Source of the DNA: Proteromonas lacertae
Taxonomy: Eukaryota; Sar; Bigyra; Opalinata; Proteromonadidae
Length of the DNA stretch: 64,000 nt
NCBI GenBank assembly: GCA_002245135.1
Contig: NGBS01000308.1
Location: 62,001 to 126,000, forward strand
Direction of reading: 5' to 3'
Positions 1 to 11,510 of the stretch are shown piece after piece (within the stretch, counting starts at the first letter, position 1; each line of letters starts with the position of its first letter). The notes beneath the pieces are model-generated. The model was not told the DNA's origin and did no database searches. It was given only the letters and a program-made list of their open reading frames with translations. A program made the position numbers and the translations under genes.

Positions 1-330
1 AGATCTTATTATGCAGCTGGTGTACTATCAAATGTTGAAAATATTAAAGATGAAGATATAAAACTTGTTGATAAACATCTATTAAATTATTGTGAGTATA
101 AAGATGCACAATTTAGACTAGATGAGCATGTTGATGTTGAATTTAAGTATTTTACTTTAGCTATTTTCAATTTCAAAGAAGAATTAGTTGCAAGAAAAAC
201 CATAGCATTGTCTGGATTCGTTGCTGCTGACATGGGAGTAGTTGTTTTAGGTGTATTTACATTGATTATGGTTGTTGTATTATTGATATGGACATGTTGT
301 TATTGTGCTTATAAGAAAAATAAGAAGTAA
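1..330 (+). CDS. Type I membrane protein, 3' part only
   Basis: The window opens inside this gene; 109 codons remain before a TAA at 328-330. The visible part is the end of an extracellular domain with one Cys, then a strongly hydrophobic stretch (about residues 75-100 of the fragment, rich in Val, Leu and Ile), and a short basic tail ending KKNKK. The tail suggests the C-terminus is cytoplasmic. The next two genes on the same strand have the same plan: signal peptide, roughly 150-residue ectodomain with few cysteines, one membrane segment and a short tail. This is therefore the third member of a tandem family. I do not recognise the ectodomain and assign no function. The start lies outside the window. 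Confidence 0.7.
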   Translation, partial: RSYYAAGVLSNVENIKDEDIKLVDKHLLNYCEYKDAQFRLDEHVDVEFKYFTLAIFNFKEELVARKTIALSGFVAADMGVVVLGVFTLIMVVVLLIWTCCYCAYKKNKK

Positions 331-439
331 TTACAGTTGTATATAAATTAAAATCCGATATAATCATATTAATTAACTTTATATTTTTATATGTAATTTT
401 GACAGTCATTTTGACATATTGTTTTTTTTTCTTCTATTC

Positions 440-1117
440 ATGAATAAAAGATTATCTATATTTTTATTCATATTTTTTATGTGTATAGACTCTGCGCATG
501 ATTTAAAAAGTAATCTACTATCGATAAATGCTTTGAATACTAATAATCTTAAATCAAAAGAGATGATAGATAAGAACAAGTTAACAAACGGTACTGTGTC
601 TTTATCATTGAAATATATATCAAGTGAATTAATTGGTGATAATCTAGAAGTAAAAGTAGAAATAGATGTCAAGAATCTCGATAATTGTTCTAATATACCA
701 ATTGTATGTTTTACCTACAATCTACCAGACATTCCACAAAAAGACATTGATGATTCAATTTTAAAAAGCAATAAACATATCAACACATGTTCAGGCAGTT
801 TATCATTGAAATTTTTAGTTAGTGACACATTACCAAATGTTTATTACATCTATTTCGGTATTCTTAACTCAGAGAAGAAAGTAGAAGCTAATCAAATAAT
901 CCAATTAAATAAACCATCGAGTAATAGTGTTAAATTAGATGGATGGTCATACTGTGTTATTGCTTTAGCAATATTTGCATTTCTAATGGTTGTAGGACTA
1001 ATAGGATGGACTGTATTTTTCTGTAGAAAAAGAAAAGAAAATACAACTCAAGAATCTAAAGGTCACATAGCAGAATCTTTGTTGAAGAGTAATAGTGCAG
1101 ATAGTGATGATGATTAA
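440..1117 (+). CDS. Type I membrane protein, tandem family member 2
   Basis: An intronless gene of 225 codons. The ATG at 440 is chosen because the frame further upstream offers only a TTG at 419, and 440 gives a textbook signal peptide (MNKR, then a Phe/Ile/Leu core ending near SAH). The ectodomain is about 150 residues with four cysteines and no family I recognise. A single membrane span follows at about residues 170-194, then an acidic tail ending SADSDDD. Spacing to the neighbouring paralogues is only about 110-145 bp and all three point the same way, so they probably arose by tandem duplication followed by strong divergence, with little obvious sequence identity left. Surface location is inferred from the signal peptide and membrane segment. 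Confidence 0.75.
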   Translation: MNKRLSIFLFIFFMCIDSAHDLKSNLLSINALNTNNLKSKEMIDKNKLTNGTVSLSLKYISSELIGDNLEVKVEIDVKNLDNCSNIPIVCFTYNLPDIPQKDIDDSILKSNKHINTCSGSLSLKFLVSDTLPNVYYIYFGILNSEKKVEANQIIQLNKPSSNSVKLDGWSYCVIALAIFAFLMVVGLIGWTVFFCRKRKENTTQESKGHIAESLLKSNSADSDDD

Positions 1118-1260
1118 CTAATTAATATATGTTATAATTCTATTGATTGATAGTTTTTCGATTGTTGGATAAATTATGCGATTGTTATATTATCAATCGA
1201 TGGTTATTTCGATTGTTTTTCTCACTTTGTGTTTGTGTTTTAATTGATTTTTATCGCTCT

Positions 1261-1854
1261 ATGCAACTTTATTTACTCCAATTTATAATTTTATTTACTT
1301 TTAGTTTATGTATTGATCCAATTGATAAATTAAATAACAGAAATATCAAGGGGAATGTGATTTCTTCTTTTTCAGTTGCAGATATATCAGTAAATATAAG
1401 TGAAATTGTTGTGGATTTAACATCAAAGCCAAAAACTGTATCATTTAATCTAAATATAACAAATTGGCCATCTTGTGAAAGTAGTTATAACAGTAGTGTA
1501 TTAGTTGGTACATCTAATGAATTTTCCGATTCTGATATAATGATGAGAAAAGCAGAACTAAAGGGATGTGAACACAAAATAGTTAGACCATTTGAGTTAT
1601 ATACAAAGGATGAACCTCATGTATTATATATGGTAGTGGCAATTATGAAGAATCAAAATATATTTTCAAAGAATATTATCAAAATATTAGATAATCCAGA
1701 AAATAAACCAGCAAATGTATGGTTGTTGTATGTTATACTATTTCCTGTACTTATTGTTGTTATAGCGCTTGTTGTGGGTTTATGGTGTTATTGTTCTTAT
1801 TATCACAAGAAGAAAGAAAATACAAATTCAAATCAGATAAACCTTTTGATGTGA
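1261..1854 (+). CDS. Type I membrane protein, tandem family member 3
   Basis: 197 codons without introns. The frame is open further upstream but has no ATG there; the ATG at 1261 starts a clear signal peptide (MQLYLLQF, then a hydrophobic core ending at CIDP). The ectodomain has two cysteines and several N-glycosylation sequons. One long hydrophobic segment occupies about residues 152-177, followed by a Cys/Tyr/Lys tail ending NLLM. The size and order of parts match the two upstream genes. Function unknown; a cell-surface role is inferred only from topology. Confidence 0.72.
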   Translation: MQLYLLQFIILFTFSLCIDPIDKLNNRNIKGNVISSFSVADISVNISEIVVDLTSKPKTVSFNLNITNWPSCESSYNSSVLVGTSNEFSDSDIMMRKAELKGCEHKIVRPFELYTKDEPHVLYMVVAIMKNQNIFSKNIIKILDNPENKPANVWLLYVILFPVLIVVIALVVGLWCYCSYYHKKKENTNSNQINLLM

Positions 1855-2041
1855 TGATAATAATAATTTATAATTTTATTAATTTTGTATGAATATAAAT
1901 AATGTTGATTTGTTTGGTAGAAAATAATCAATTATTCATCACTTTTTTTCTTTTCTATTTGTAACGAATATATTTTTAATAATTTTTATTCTCTTTATTC
2001 GTTTGTTTTATAGTTGATCAAAATATATCAAATCGTAATTC

Positions 2042-2786
2042 ATGTTTGATGAAAATGAAATATTAACTATTATTGGATATAGACCAGATTTTTGGTAGTT
2101 TTTATTGTTATGTTGTTAGGATTGGAAAGCCTTCCATATTTAGTAATCTACAATACTATTATAATGGCGATTTTTACTCAATCCCGCTGAATAATAAATC
2201 CGCCTTTTTAATTGGTTCAGATAACCGATGTGATATAAAACTACCAGTTATAGATTTATCACCATTTCATGCAGTTCTATTTTATGGAATAAACAGCTTA
2301 TTATATTTACTTCCGCTTCAAAATTCAAATTCTACTTATTATTCAAAGAATGTTCTAAATAATGGTCAAATGTTTAATTTAAATGATATAATATAATTTT
2401 ATATATTTAGGGCTGAAATACAACCAAACACGCCAATTCACTTTGGATCTTCAAATGTTGCATTTTATGCATATTTATATCAAAATCCAATTAATTACAA
2501 TTGTGTCAATTGCTTTAAAATAGATGTATGTTAATGATTGATATTTTTCTAACTTAATTAGATGAATAATAAAAAAAGAAGGAAGAAGAATAAAAATAAA
2601 ATTCAATGGTCTGATAAATTAATTAGAGAATATGAAATAGAACCACAATGTGTAGAACCAAAATCTAGTCATTTTTCTTTGAAAGAATCAAGAGATAAAT
2701 GGCCACATGACCAACAGAATGAAAATATTCATATATTGGATAGTAAATGTATAACTTCATATTCTAGTAGATTTAATCTCTTTTAA
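2042..2786 (+). CDS. FHA-domain protein, NIPP1-like
   Basis: Four exons with introns at 2095-2119, 2372-2410 and 2526-2561 give 645 nt, or 214 residues. The FHA fold is recognisable: an IGSD segment, SPFHAVL (the conserved Ser-x-x-His phosphopeptide-binding core) and PIHFGSS at the end. FHA domains bind phosphothreonine. After it comes a very basic run (KKRRKKNKNK) leading straight into KIQW, which fits the RVxF-type docking motif for protein phosphatase 1. That order, FHA then basic region then RVxF, recalls nuclear PP1 regulator NIPP1 (PPP1R8), but similarity outside the FHA core is not strong enough to name it. The second intron starts GTTTAA rather than the usual GTAT; that donor is chosen because it alone keeps the FHA reading frame. 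Confidence 0.7.
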
Positions 2787-2961
2787 AACCTGTTAAATTT
2801 ATATGGTGATATTTGATATGTTTTAGTAGCATGTGTATTGCATAAATACAATTAATTCTTCATAAGTAAGCTTGATCTAATGTTAAAACAAAAAAACAAA
2901 AATAATAGAAATATAGTCGTTTCTTCATCCTTTTTTTAATCTTTTCTTTCTATTTTTGGTG
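2787..2961. promoter_or_regulatory. Intergenic spacer before the ArfGAP gene
   Basis: About 175 bp with no coding sign. The last 50 bases before the ATG at 2962 are T-rich with C-containing pyrimidine tracts, as upstream of several genes here. I see no TATA-like box clearly set apart from the general A+T background. Confidence 0.3.
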
Positions 2962-4532
2962 ATGGAGACTGTGAGCCAGGACATAACCAACAGATTATTT
3001 AAAAAATTAAGAGCTAGAACAGAAAATCAAGTATAAGGATTTTTAACCTTCTTTTTTGTAGTCATGTTTTGATTGTGGTGAAAAACATCCAGTTTGGGCA
3101 TCTGTTACATATGGCATTTTTATTTGTTTAGAATGTTCTGCAGCTCATCGTAATTTAGGAGTTCATATTAGTTTTGTAAGGTATTAACGTTGTTCTAATA
3201 TTCATAGATCAAGCGTATTAGATAAATGGAATGAGAATGATTTATTAAGAATGAAAGCTGGTGGTAATGGTGAAGCTAAGAAATTTTTTGAACAATATGG
3301 TTGGACAGATTTCACTAGTAAAAAAGTATCTATATAGAAATGTAAAATACTATGCCTATAGACAAGTGAAAAATATAATTCTCGTGCAGCTACAATGTAC
3401 AAAGCATATCTTGACAAAAAGATAGAAACTGAGAGAAATAATCTATTACCACTAATTACAGAAGAAGTAGAAGTGTCTACACCATTAGAAGGAAGTATTT
3501 TTATATCTATAATATATATATATATATATATCTTTAGATTTGGATGAATTAGAAAATGAAATAAAGTTAAGTCCTCCAACTCAACAATTTGATGATGATA
3601 TAAGTAATGCTAATGAAGGAGATAGTAATAAAATTATATCATCTGATGGAAAATTGGCAGTTAAACCAGTATCAACATTATCTAAACCAAAACCAGCCAA
3701 AGTAGCTGTATATTTATATATAATAATAATTATTATTATTATATTGAACAGAGTCGTAAAGGAAAACTTGGTGCAAAAAAAATTGGTGCAAAAAAGATCG
3801 ATGTTGATATCAGTAGTTTAACTTTAGATGATACAGCTCCACCAGCACCATCGACTTCCTCCAATAACAGCAATAATAAAGATGGCGTAATTCATTTAGG
3901 ATTACCAAGTAGTCGAGAACAGCAAATTGAAGATGATGTGTTAATCAGTGAAGCTTTAAAAGTATATATATTAATAATAATAATAATAATAATATTTATA
4001 GAGTAGTGGAACAACTGATATCAGTGGAGGAAGTTCCTCTTCTTCCAGTAAAGTATACGAAGCAACGAATTATAAACCAGCCACTGAAAGATTTAGTGGT
4101 GCTAAAGGAATTAGTTCTGATATGTACTTTAATCGAACTGGTCCTTCTCCTGAGGAACAACGAAGAATCACTGAGAATCTAAGTAGATTCAGTGGAAGTA
4201 AAGGTATTAGTTCCGATATGTTTTTCAATACTTCATCTAATTCTACTTCATCAACAACAGCTTCTTCTTCATCATCAAGTAGCAATAATTATAGTTATTC
4301 AACTAGTAATTATAGTGGTAGTGGATCTAATGCAGCTGCTTTACCTATTAATAGTGGTGAATTTAAAGTGATTAGTGATAATACATTTGGTTCAAGTGGA
4401 AGTAGTAATAATAATGTGAATATAAATAATAACGGTTCTTATGCACCAGCTGATAATTTAGAAGATTTTATGCAACAATTGGGAGATGGTGCAAGTGCTG
4501 CTTTATCTAAGATGAAGACTTATTTTGGTTAG
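2962..4532 (+). CDS. ArfGAP2/3 (Glo3-type) GTPase-activating protein
   Basis: Seven exons (introns 3031-3061, 3181-3207, 3326-3361, 3495-3537, 3708-3751, 3962-4001) join to 1350 nt, 449 residues. The N-terminus is an ArfGAP zinc finger: CFDCG, then 16 residues, then CLECS, followed by [13 protein letters not shown] with the catalytic arginine finger. The C-terminal half carries two copies of the ISSDMYF/ISSDMFF motif that marks the Glo3/ArfGAP2/3 branch, separated by a Ser/Thr/Asn-rich stretch. Family knowledge: these proteins stimulate GTP hydrolysis on Arf1 and act with the COPI coat in Golgi-to-ER transport. A Sed5-type Golgi syntaxin lies in the same window, but the genes are not coupled. 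Two introns contain (TAA)n or (TA)n microsatellites. Confidence 0.92.
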
Positions 4533-4910
4533 ATATTATTAAGAAAAGAAATTTTTATTATAAATAATCTATTGATCTATTTTGATGTTTTCTTGGTTGT
4601 TTGAATGAATATATAAGAATGTTTGAATATATTATAAGTGAAAATATTGAACTTTTATGTAGATGATGTGATATCTTCGATACTATCAAAATGGGAGTAT
4701 GTTTGTTGTTAATAAAGCAAAAAGTGAAAGTAATATTTATGAATATCATAATTCTACATCCAAATTTACTTCATTAACACTAAAAATAGTTAAATAATCA
4801 CAAAATCAACCTCTGAATATGTATATCTCTAAAGATTGAATGTATAACTGATAAAAAATCCAAACAGCTATCAAGCTTTTTAATCTTTCATTTCATTTTT
4901 ATCACTATTC
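4533..4910. other. Intergenic region, no gene seen
   Basis: 378 bp between convergent-free neighbours on the same strand. The only open frame of note, on the minus strand, lacks codon structure and similarity. I see nothing that supports an RNA gene. It presumably holds the ArfGAP 3' end and the promoter of the kinase-LRR gene. Confidence 0.4.
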
Positions 4911-7900
4911 ATGGAAGATGAGAAAGTAAGTTACGCTCTTCCTGATGCAGATGAAATAACTAATCCTGTAGATGAAGGAGCGTATGGTAAAGTATTTTTA
5001 GTTAAACATAAAGGTGAAGTGCTTGCTAGAAAAGAAGTAGAATTTGATGGAAAGAGTGATGTTATTGTTGATAACACAATTCATGAAATAGAAATATTAA
5101 AAAAGTTGGATAACATAAATGTAGTTAAACTGGTTGATTCCTTTATTGATACTGAAAAAAATAAAGTTTACATTTACACAAAATACTATGAGAAAGGTGA
5201 TTTATGGAAAGTGATAAAAGAAAAGAGAAAGAAAAAAGAAGATTTCTCAATTGAAGTATATGTTGATTTATATATTATATGAATAGGAGTTAATCCATTT
5301 TATGAAAGATTTAATAAATGGATTGAAATATGTTCATAATAAAGGAATTCTTCATAGAGATTTAAAACCTGGAAATATATTGATTGGAGATGAAAATGAG
5401 TTAATAATAACTGATTTTGGATTAGCAATAGAAAGTGATATAAATGGTGTTAAAATAATAGGAACTCGTAATTATATAGCTCCTGAAATATGGCCAGGAA
5501 CAGATAAATATTCTGCATCATGTGATATATTTTCATTGGGTTGTATTTTATATGAATTATACACATTAAGAATGGCATTCAATGGATCTAAAACTGAAGA
5601 AATTACAGAAAAGATAATCCATAGAAGAGAGTTGAACTTTGAAAGAATAAATGATGAAAGAAATGATTTGATAGAAGAATTAATAAAAGGAATGTTAGAA
5701 AAGAACCCGAAAGAAAGAATGACAATGAATGAAATAGAATATAGAATATTCAATCTATCAGAGAATTTATCTTTACAATTAAATTCATCAGCTTATAATA
5801 TATATCAGAATCATTCCCATCCAGATAAAGATGAAATAATGGGATTAAATTATACTGGAATAGATGGGATAATATATGAAGTGAAACATGGAAATATACT
5901 TTGTAGTAGAAAAGATATATTATATGATAAAAGAAATGAAAATCAAATCAGAAATACAATACATGAAATGGAATTATTGAAAGAGTTAAATCATGAAAAT
6001 GTAGCTCAACTGTTTGATTCATTTATTGATGTAGATAAAAACAGAATTTACACTTACACAAATTATTTTGAGAAACGTAATTTAAGGAAAATGATAGAAG
6101 AAAAGAAAGATAAGAATAATTATTTTTCTCTTCCTGTATATTTCATAATATATATTGTATGAATAGGAGATATTCAATTATATGAAAGATTTAATAAATG
6201 GATTAAAATATATTCACAATGAAGGAATAATTCATCGAAATTTAAAACCGAGTAGTATATTAATAGGATATAGAAACGAATTAATGATCAGTGAATTTGG
6301 ATTAGATTTAGACAGTAGAATACTTGATGTTAATTTAACTGGAACACCAAATTATATAGCTCCTGAATTATGGCAAAACAAATCTCCTCCTCTTCCATAT
6401 TCTGAATCAAGTGATATATTTTCATTGGGTTGTATTTTATATGAAATATACACATTAAGAATGGCATTTAATGAAATCGATACTAAATCAACAATAGAAT
6501 CCATAATCAATAAAACAGAGATTAACTTTGAAAGAATGAATGATGAAAGAAATGCTTTGATAGAAGAATTAATAAAAGGAATGTTAGAAAAGAACCCGAA
6601 AGAAAGAATGAAATTGAATGAAATAGAAGAAAAGATAGATCAAATATCAAAATCATTACAACCATTATCTATAGCACTAAAAACATCAGCTTATAATATA
6701 TATAATAATCATTCCCATCCAGATAAAGATGACGTATTTAAGTGTATAGGAAAATGCAAATATGATAAAGTAGTAGTAGCTATACATAAAGGTGAAGCTT
6801 TATCTAGAAAAGATTTAATTTATGATAGAAAAAATGAAAATCAAATCAGAAATACAATACATGAAATGGAATTATTGAAAGAGTTAAATCATGAAAATGT
6901 AGCTCAACTGTTTGATTCATTTATTGATGTAGATAAAAACAGAATTTACACTTACACAAATTATTTTGAGAAACGTAATTTAAGGAAAATGATAGAAGAA
7001 AAGAAAGATAAGAATAATTATTTTTCTCTTCCTGTATATTTCATAATATATATTGTATGAATAGGAGATATTCAATTATATGAAAGATTTAATAAATGGA
7101 TTAAAATATATTCACAATGAAGGAATAATTCATCGAAATTTAAAACCGAGTAGTATATTAATAGGATATAGAAACGAATTAATGATCAGTGAATTTGGAT
7201 TAGATTTAGACAGTAGAATACTTGATGTTAATTTAACTGGAACACCAAATTATATAGCTCCTGAATTATGGCAAAACAAATCTCCTCCTCTTCCATATTC
7301 TGAATCAAGTGATATATTTTCATTGGGTTGTATTTTATATGAAATATACACATTAAGAATGGCATTTAATGAAATCGATACTAAATCAACAATAGAATCC
7401 ATAATCAATAAAACAGAGATTAACTTTGAAAGAATGAATGATGAAAGAAATGCTTTGATAGAAGAATTAATAAAAGGAATGTTAGAAAAGAACCCGAAAG
7501 AAAGAATGAAATTGAATGAAATAGAAGAAATAGCAAACAAAATATCTCAGCAATTGGAACATAAATCAGATAATGTCAGTGCAAATCAGAGAATCTCATC
7601 ATATACATATTCTTCTATAACATCATGTGAATCAGACAGTCTAGCAAGTTTTTGCGATTATAATTTTTTGATAATAAATATATATTTAGAAAATGCTTCT
7701 TTTATAGGTAATACTTTAAAAGAGATGAGTGAAATGAATGAAGAAGAGTTTAAATCATTTTGGAAAGATGATTATATACCTGTATATATGAAATATCTAA
7801 TTTATTATAGGTTTTATTTCCTTCAATTAATCAAGACAATCCTCCATTATCATTAGAAGATTCAAGAAAATTGAAGCTTAATAAATCCAAATTTTCACCT

Positions 7901-10900
7901 TATTTAAGAAAAATAATCAATTTACTTTTGAAAAGAGACGAAGGAAAGAAAATAGAGAAATCATTCATATTTGAATTATACAAATCATTTTCTTTCGTTG
8001 ATGATATTTTATATTCAATAATACCATTAAAAGCTGAAGTATTTCAATATAGTTTAATTTCATTTTAATAGATAAAAGAGAAAATAGAAAAGAGTAATAA
8101 CGAGATAGAATGTGTAGTTCAACATCAAAATGATTATAAAATGGTGAAAATTCTAGATATTAGTGGAATTAAAGAAAAGAAAATATCAAAATTCTATGAG
8201 AATAACTCCTTCTTGTTAGAATGTTGTTTATCCTTCGTCCATCCTTCTAAAATATTTCAATTGAATAGTTACAATGAATATATGATACTATCAAGAGATT
8301 ATTACTCTAGAGATTTAGAAGAGATGATTGAAAGTAACTCCTTGTTAAGAAGTGACATTTGTGAAATGATATATTCAATATGTGATATATTGTTAATATT
8401 GAGCGAATATTATGTAAAGATAAGCAATTTGAAGAGTTCAAACATAATAGTCAATAATAATAATGTTATATTCATATGTGATATGTTTCTAGATACATTT
8501 AGAAAAGAAGAAGATATGAGATTGTATGATATATGCTTTAAACCTCCAGAACAGTTGAATGGATTAGAATGTAATGATAGAAGTGTGATTTGGTCAATTG
8601 GATGTATATTATATGAAATAATTTATAAGAAATTACCATTTAATGAAGATAATCATATCAACAAAACAAAAGAGAATATTATGAGATGTAAATACAGTAT
8701 TGATGTAGAATGTGATGATGTGATGAAAGAAATGATAGAGAGAATGTTAAAAGTTAAAAGTGAAGATAGATTGAGTTTCAAAGAGTTGAAAAAAGAAATA
8801 ATGAAAATGAGTGAAATACCAAAAGATGGATATAATAATTTGATGGTATGCAATGAAAAGAAAGAAATAACCTACAATTATGATAAGTCAGCTATAGTTT
8901 TTTTTCACCCACCAGAATATTTTCTAAAAAGTGATAAATGGAAAAGTATAATTATATAAATGATTATTATTATGATATTTAAATAGAAAACCGAGATGAT
9001 TTAATAGAATTATACAACGAAAGATATAATGTAAGAATTCTTCTAATATTATGGTTGATGAAAAAATATAAAGGATATAAGCCAATAAAAGATCAGTTAA
9101 AATATCACATTCACCACAAATGTAGAGATGGAAAAGAATGTTATTTAGATAAAATTATTTATAATATTTCGGCTGAATATGATAGATATGAAGTTTCAAT
9201 AAATTCAGACTGTATATGTCAATGTGAAGAAGGAATAAATTACTTATTCAAAATATTGAAACTAATTAATCCAACGAAACTCAAATTTGGTATATTCTTC
9301 ATTTTATAGTTTGCTTAGATAATATTCATATGTCAGTTCAATATCAATCATTGTTCGGATTATGTTTTGCTGAATTATCAAATCTACAGGAATTAGATTT
9401 ATACAGATGTAAACTTACTTCTGGTTTTATAGAAGGTTTAATAAAATCACTTCCATCAATGATGAAAATGAAATATATTAATCTACAGTGTATTTATTAT
9501 CTTTCTTATTTTTTTATGAAATAGCAAATCGAATAGGTTCAAAAGGCTTTAAATTATTACTTCCATATTTACATTTATTAATAAACAATAATAATGAATT
9601 ACTTCTTGATAAAATGAATTTAAATGATGAATCAATGATATTATTATCAGAAGAATTATACAAATATCCAAATATTGAAGTAATAGATATTAGAGATAAC
9701 GATAGAATTGATTCAAAAGGATTAAAAGCCTTATTATTGAAATTCTCCATCAATAAAATAAGATTTGAGCCATATGGAAGTAAAGAGTTATTGATAGATA
9801 AAGACATTCCAGAGATAATAAACCATTTCCTGTTAGTAGTAAATTATACAGATTTACAATTATTTATGAGTAATTCTGGAATTAATGATGATTTTTTCAA
9901 ATCATTCATTTCGTTAAGATCAAATGAATTGAGAGAAGTAGAAGAATTTAATTTGAGTAGTATAATTTCACATTTTTCTGTTATTTAGATAATAAACTAA
10001 CATATAAAAGTATCAAAACATTAATTGACAGTTTATCATCATTTCTTAGTATTAAATATCTTCATTTAGAAGGAAATGAAATAGGAGATATAGGAATGGA
10101 ATTGTTATCTCCATACCTATATTTATTAATAGATAAATATGGTAATATTAATTGCTCTAGTATTATTGTTATTTATTTTTATTTAATAGAAATGGGATTA
10201 TCTTCAGATGGATTTATCTATTTAATTGATGGTTTAGTGAATATAAGAAGAAATGAAATTAGACTGGATATAAGTGGAAATAACATTAATTCAGATGGAA
10301 TAGAATATATTATGAATTATACGAAAGAAAATGATAGAATTAAAGAATTAATTATTTACAGTAAATATATATTATTTTTTATATTCATATTAGATAATCC
10401 AATTGGTAATAAAGGATTTAAATTGTTATTAAATAATTTAAACATGTTAGATCATATATCAGAATTAAATTTGAGTAATATATCAATAGATGATGAAAGT
10501 GTGATAATATTGACAAGTAAAATTGATTCACTTAATAAATGTTATACTATTAATCTAAAAGGAAATGAAATGCATATGAATGGCTTAAAATCAATATGTT
10601 CAAAATCATTAGAAAATGAAGAATATCCATTTATAAAAATGAAATGTTCATCATGGACAAACGAAGAATTGGAATATTATTTGAATTATTTCATTAAAAA
10701 GAAAAGAAAAAATAAATATAACAAAGACTATGATTTATCTAGTATAGTATTTAAATGTATAATGAAATAGACATGAATATCAATGATTCTCATATTTCCA
10801 TTATTCAGCAAATTGCTTTTGAAAAGCTTGATTTATCCAACAACAAAATCAGTTCAAAAGGGTTGAAACAACTAATTTGTAATACAGTTGATTTATCTCA

Positions 10901-11416
10901 TAGAATAATTAGTTATACAGTGATTGGATTAATGTATTCTTTACCAGAAAAATCAGAATGTATATCAATAAATAATAATCCAATTGGAGATGAAGGAATT
11001 GAGATAATATGCAATCATTTAAAGGAATTTGTTGAAATAGGTGATTTTCTTTTCCCAAATCTATTAAATTTTTCAAGTATTAAAAAATATAATGTATATT
11101 TCTAATTTGAATAGACATTGGAATGAGTGAAAAAGGATTGAAAATGTTAATAGAAAAATTAAAAGATTATAAACAATTAGATGAGATAAATCTATCAGGA
11201 AATGAAATGAATGAAGAAGAATTGATATTAATGAAAGACAATCAAGAGGTATTTGAGGATTTAAATGCTTTATCAATAACAGTAAAAGAGAATATAAACA
11301 AATCAAAATTAAAATCATTTCTACAAACATTTTCAACAATTAGTTTTATACAGTTGATTGGAATATCAGAAGAAGAAAAGAGAGAATTATCGAAGGAATT
11401 CTTCAATATTATTTAA
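4911..11416 (+). CDS. Tandem kinase/pseudokinase-LRR protein, 2025 aa
   Basis: Fourteen exons joined by 13 tiny introns (20-48 nt) give 6078 nt exactly in frame. Domain 1 (about residues 15-280) looks catalytically complete: GAYGKV loop, ATP-anchoring K41 in ARKEV, HRD with D140, DFG with D158. Domains 2 (about 300-570) and 3 (about 590-860) are near-copies of each other that keep the fold but read HRN (N423, N712) and SEFG (E441, E730), so the catalytic and metal-binding aspartates are gone. Domain 4 (about 1025-1240) is more decayed, with no HRD or DFG. Residues 1395-2025 are RNase-inhibitor-type leucine-rich repeats with recurring NxIxxxGxxxL. There is no signal peptide or membrane segment, so it is probably cytosolic. 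Pseudokinases next to a kinase often act as allosteric regulators, and LRRs as ligand sensors; applying that here is inference. Confidence 0.85.
5934..6632 (+). repeat. 699-bp direct repeat, copy 1
   Basis: This segment is identical, base for base as far as I can check by eye, to 6832-7530 (offset 898). It spans the end of one pseudokinase N-lobe, a 31-nt intron and the whole C-lobe. Identity covers silent sites and the intron, so the duplication or a conversion event is very recent. Confidence 0.9.
6832..7530 (+). repeat. 699-bp direct repeat, copy 2
   Basis: Second copy of the 5934-6632 segment inside the same gene. Flanking sequence diverges at both ends (a mismatch just upstream, and GAAGAAAAG versus GAAGAAATA downstream), which sets the limits of the homogenised tract. 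Confidence 0.9.
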
Positions 11417-11510
11417 TTGAATAACCGTATTATAGTTAATATTATTTCTTATTTTTCTTAATCATTTAAAATTCAACAAAATATACAAAAATAACATCTA
11501 TTAATTAACT

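Noticed and set aside
1147-1260. Longer N-terminus for the third type I membrane protein
   Set aside because: The upstream frame begins with TTG and lacks ATG; the ATG at 1261 starts a clean signal peptide.
4911-8960. Separate small kinase genes instead of one
   Set aside because: The stops between open pieces all lie in good GTAT..TAG introns, and the joined exons sum exactly to a whole number of codons.
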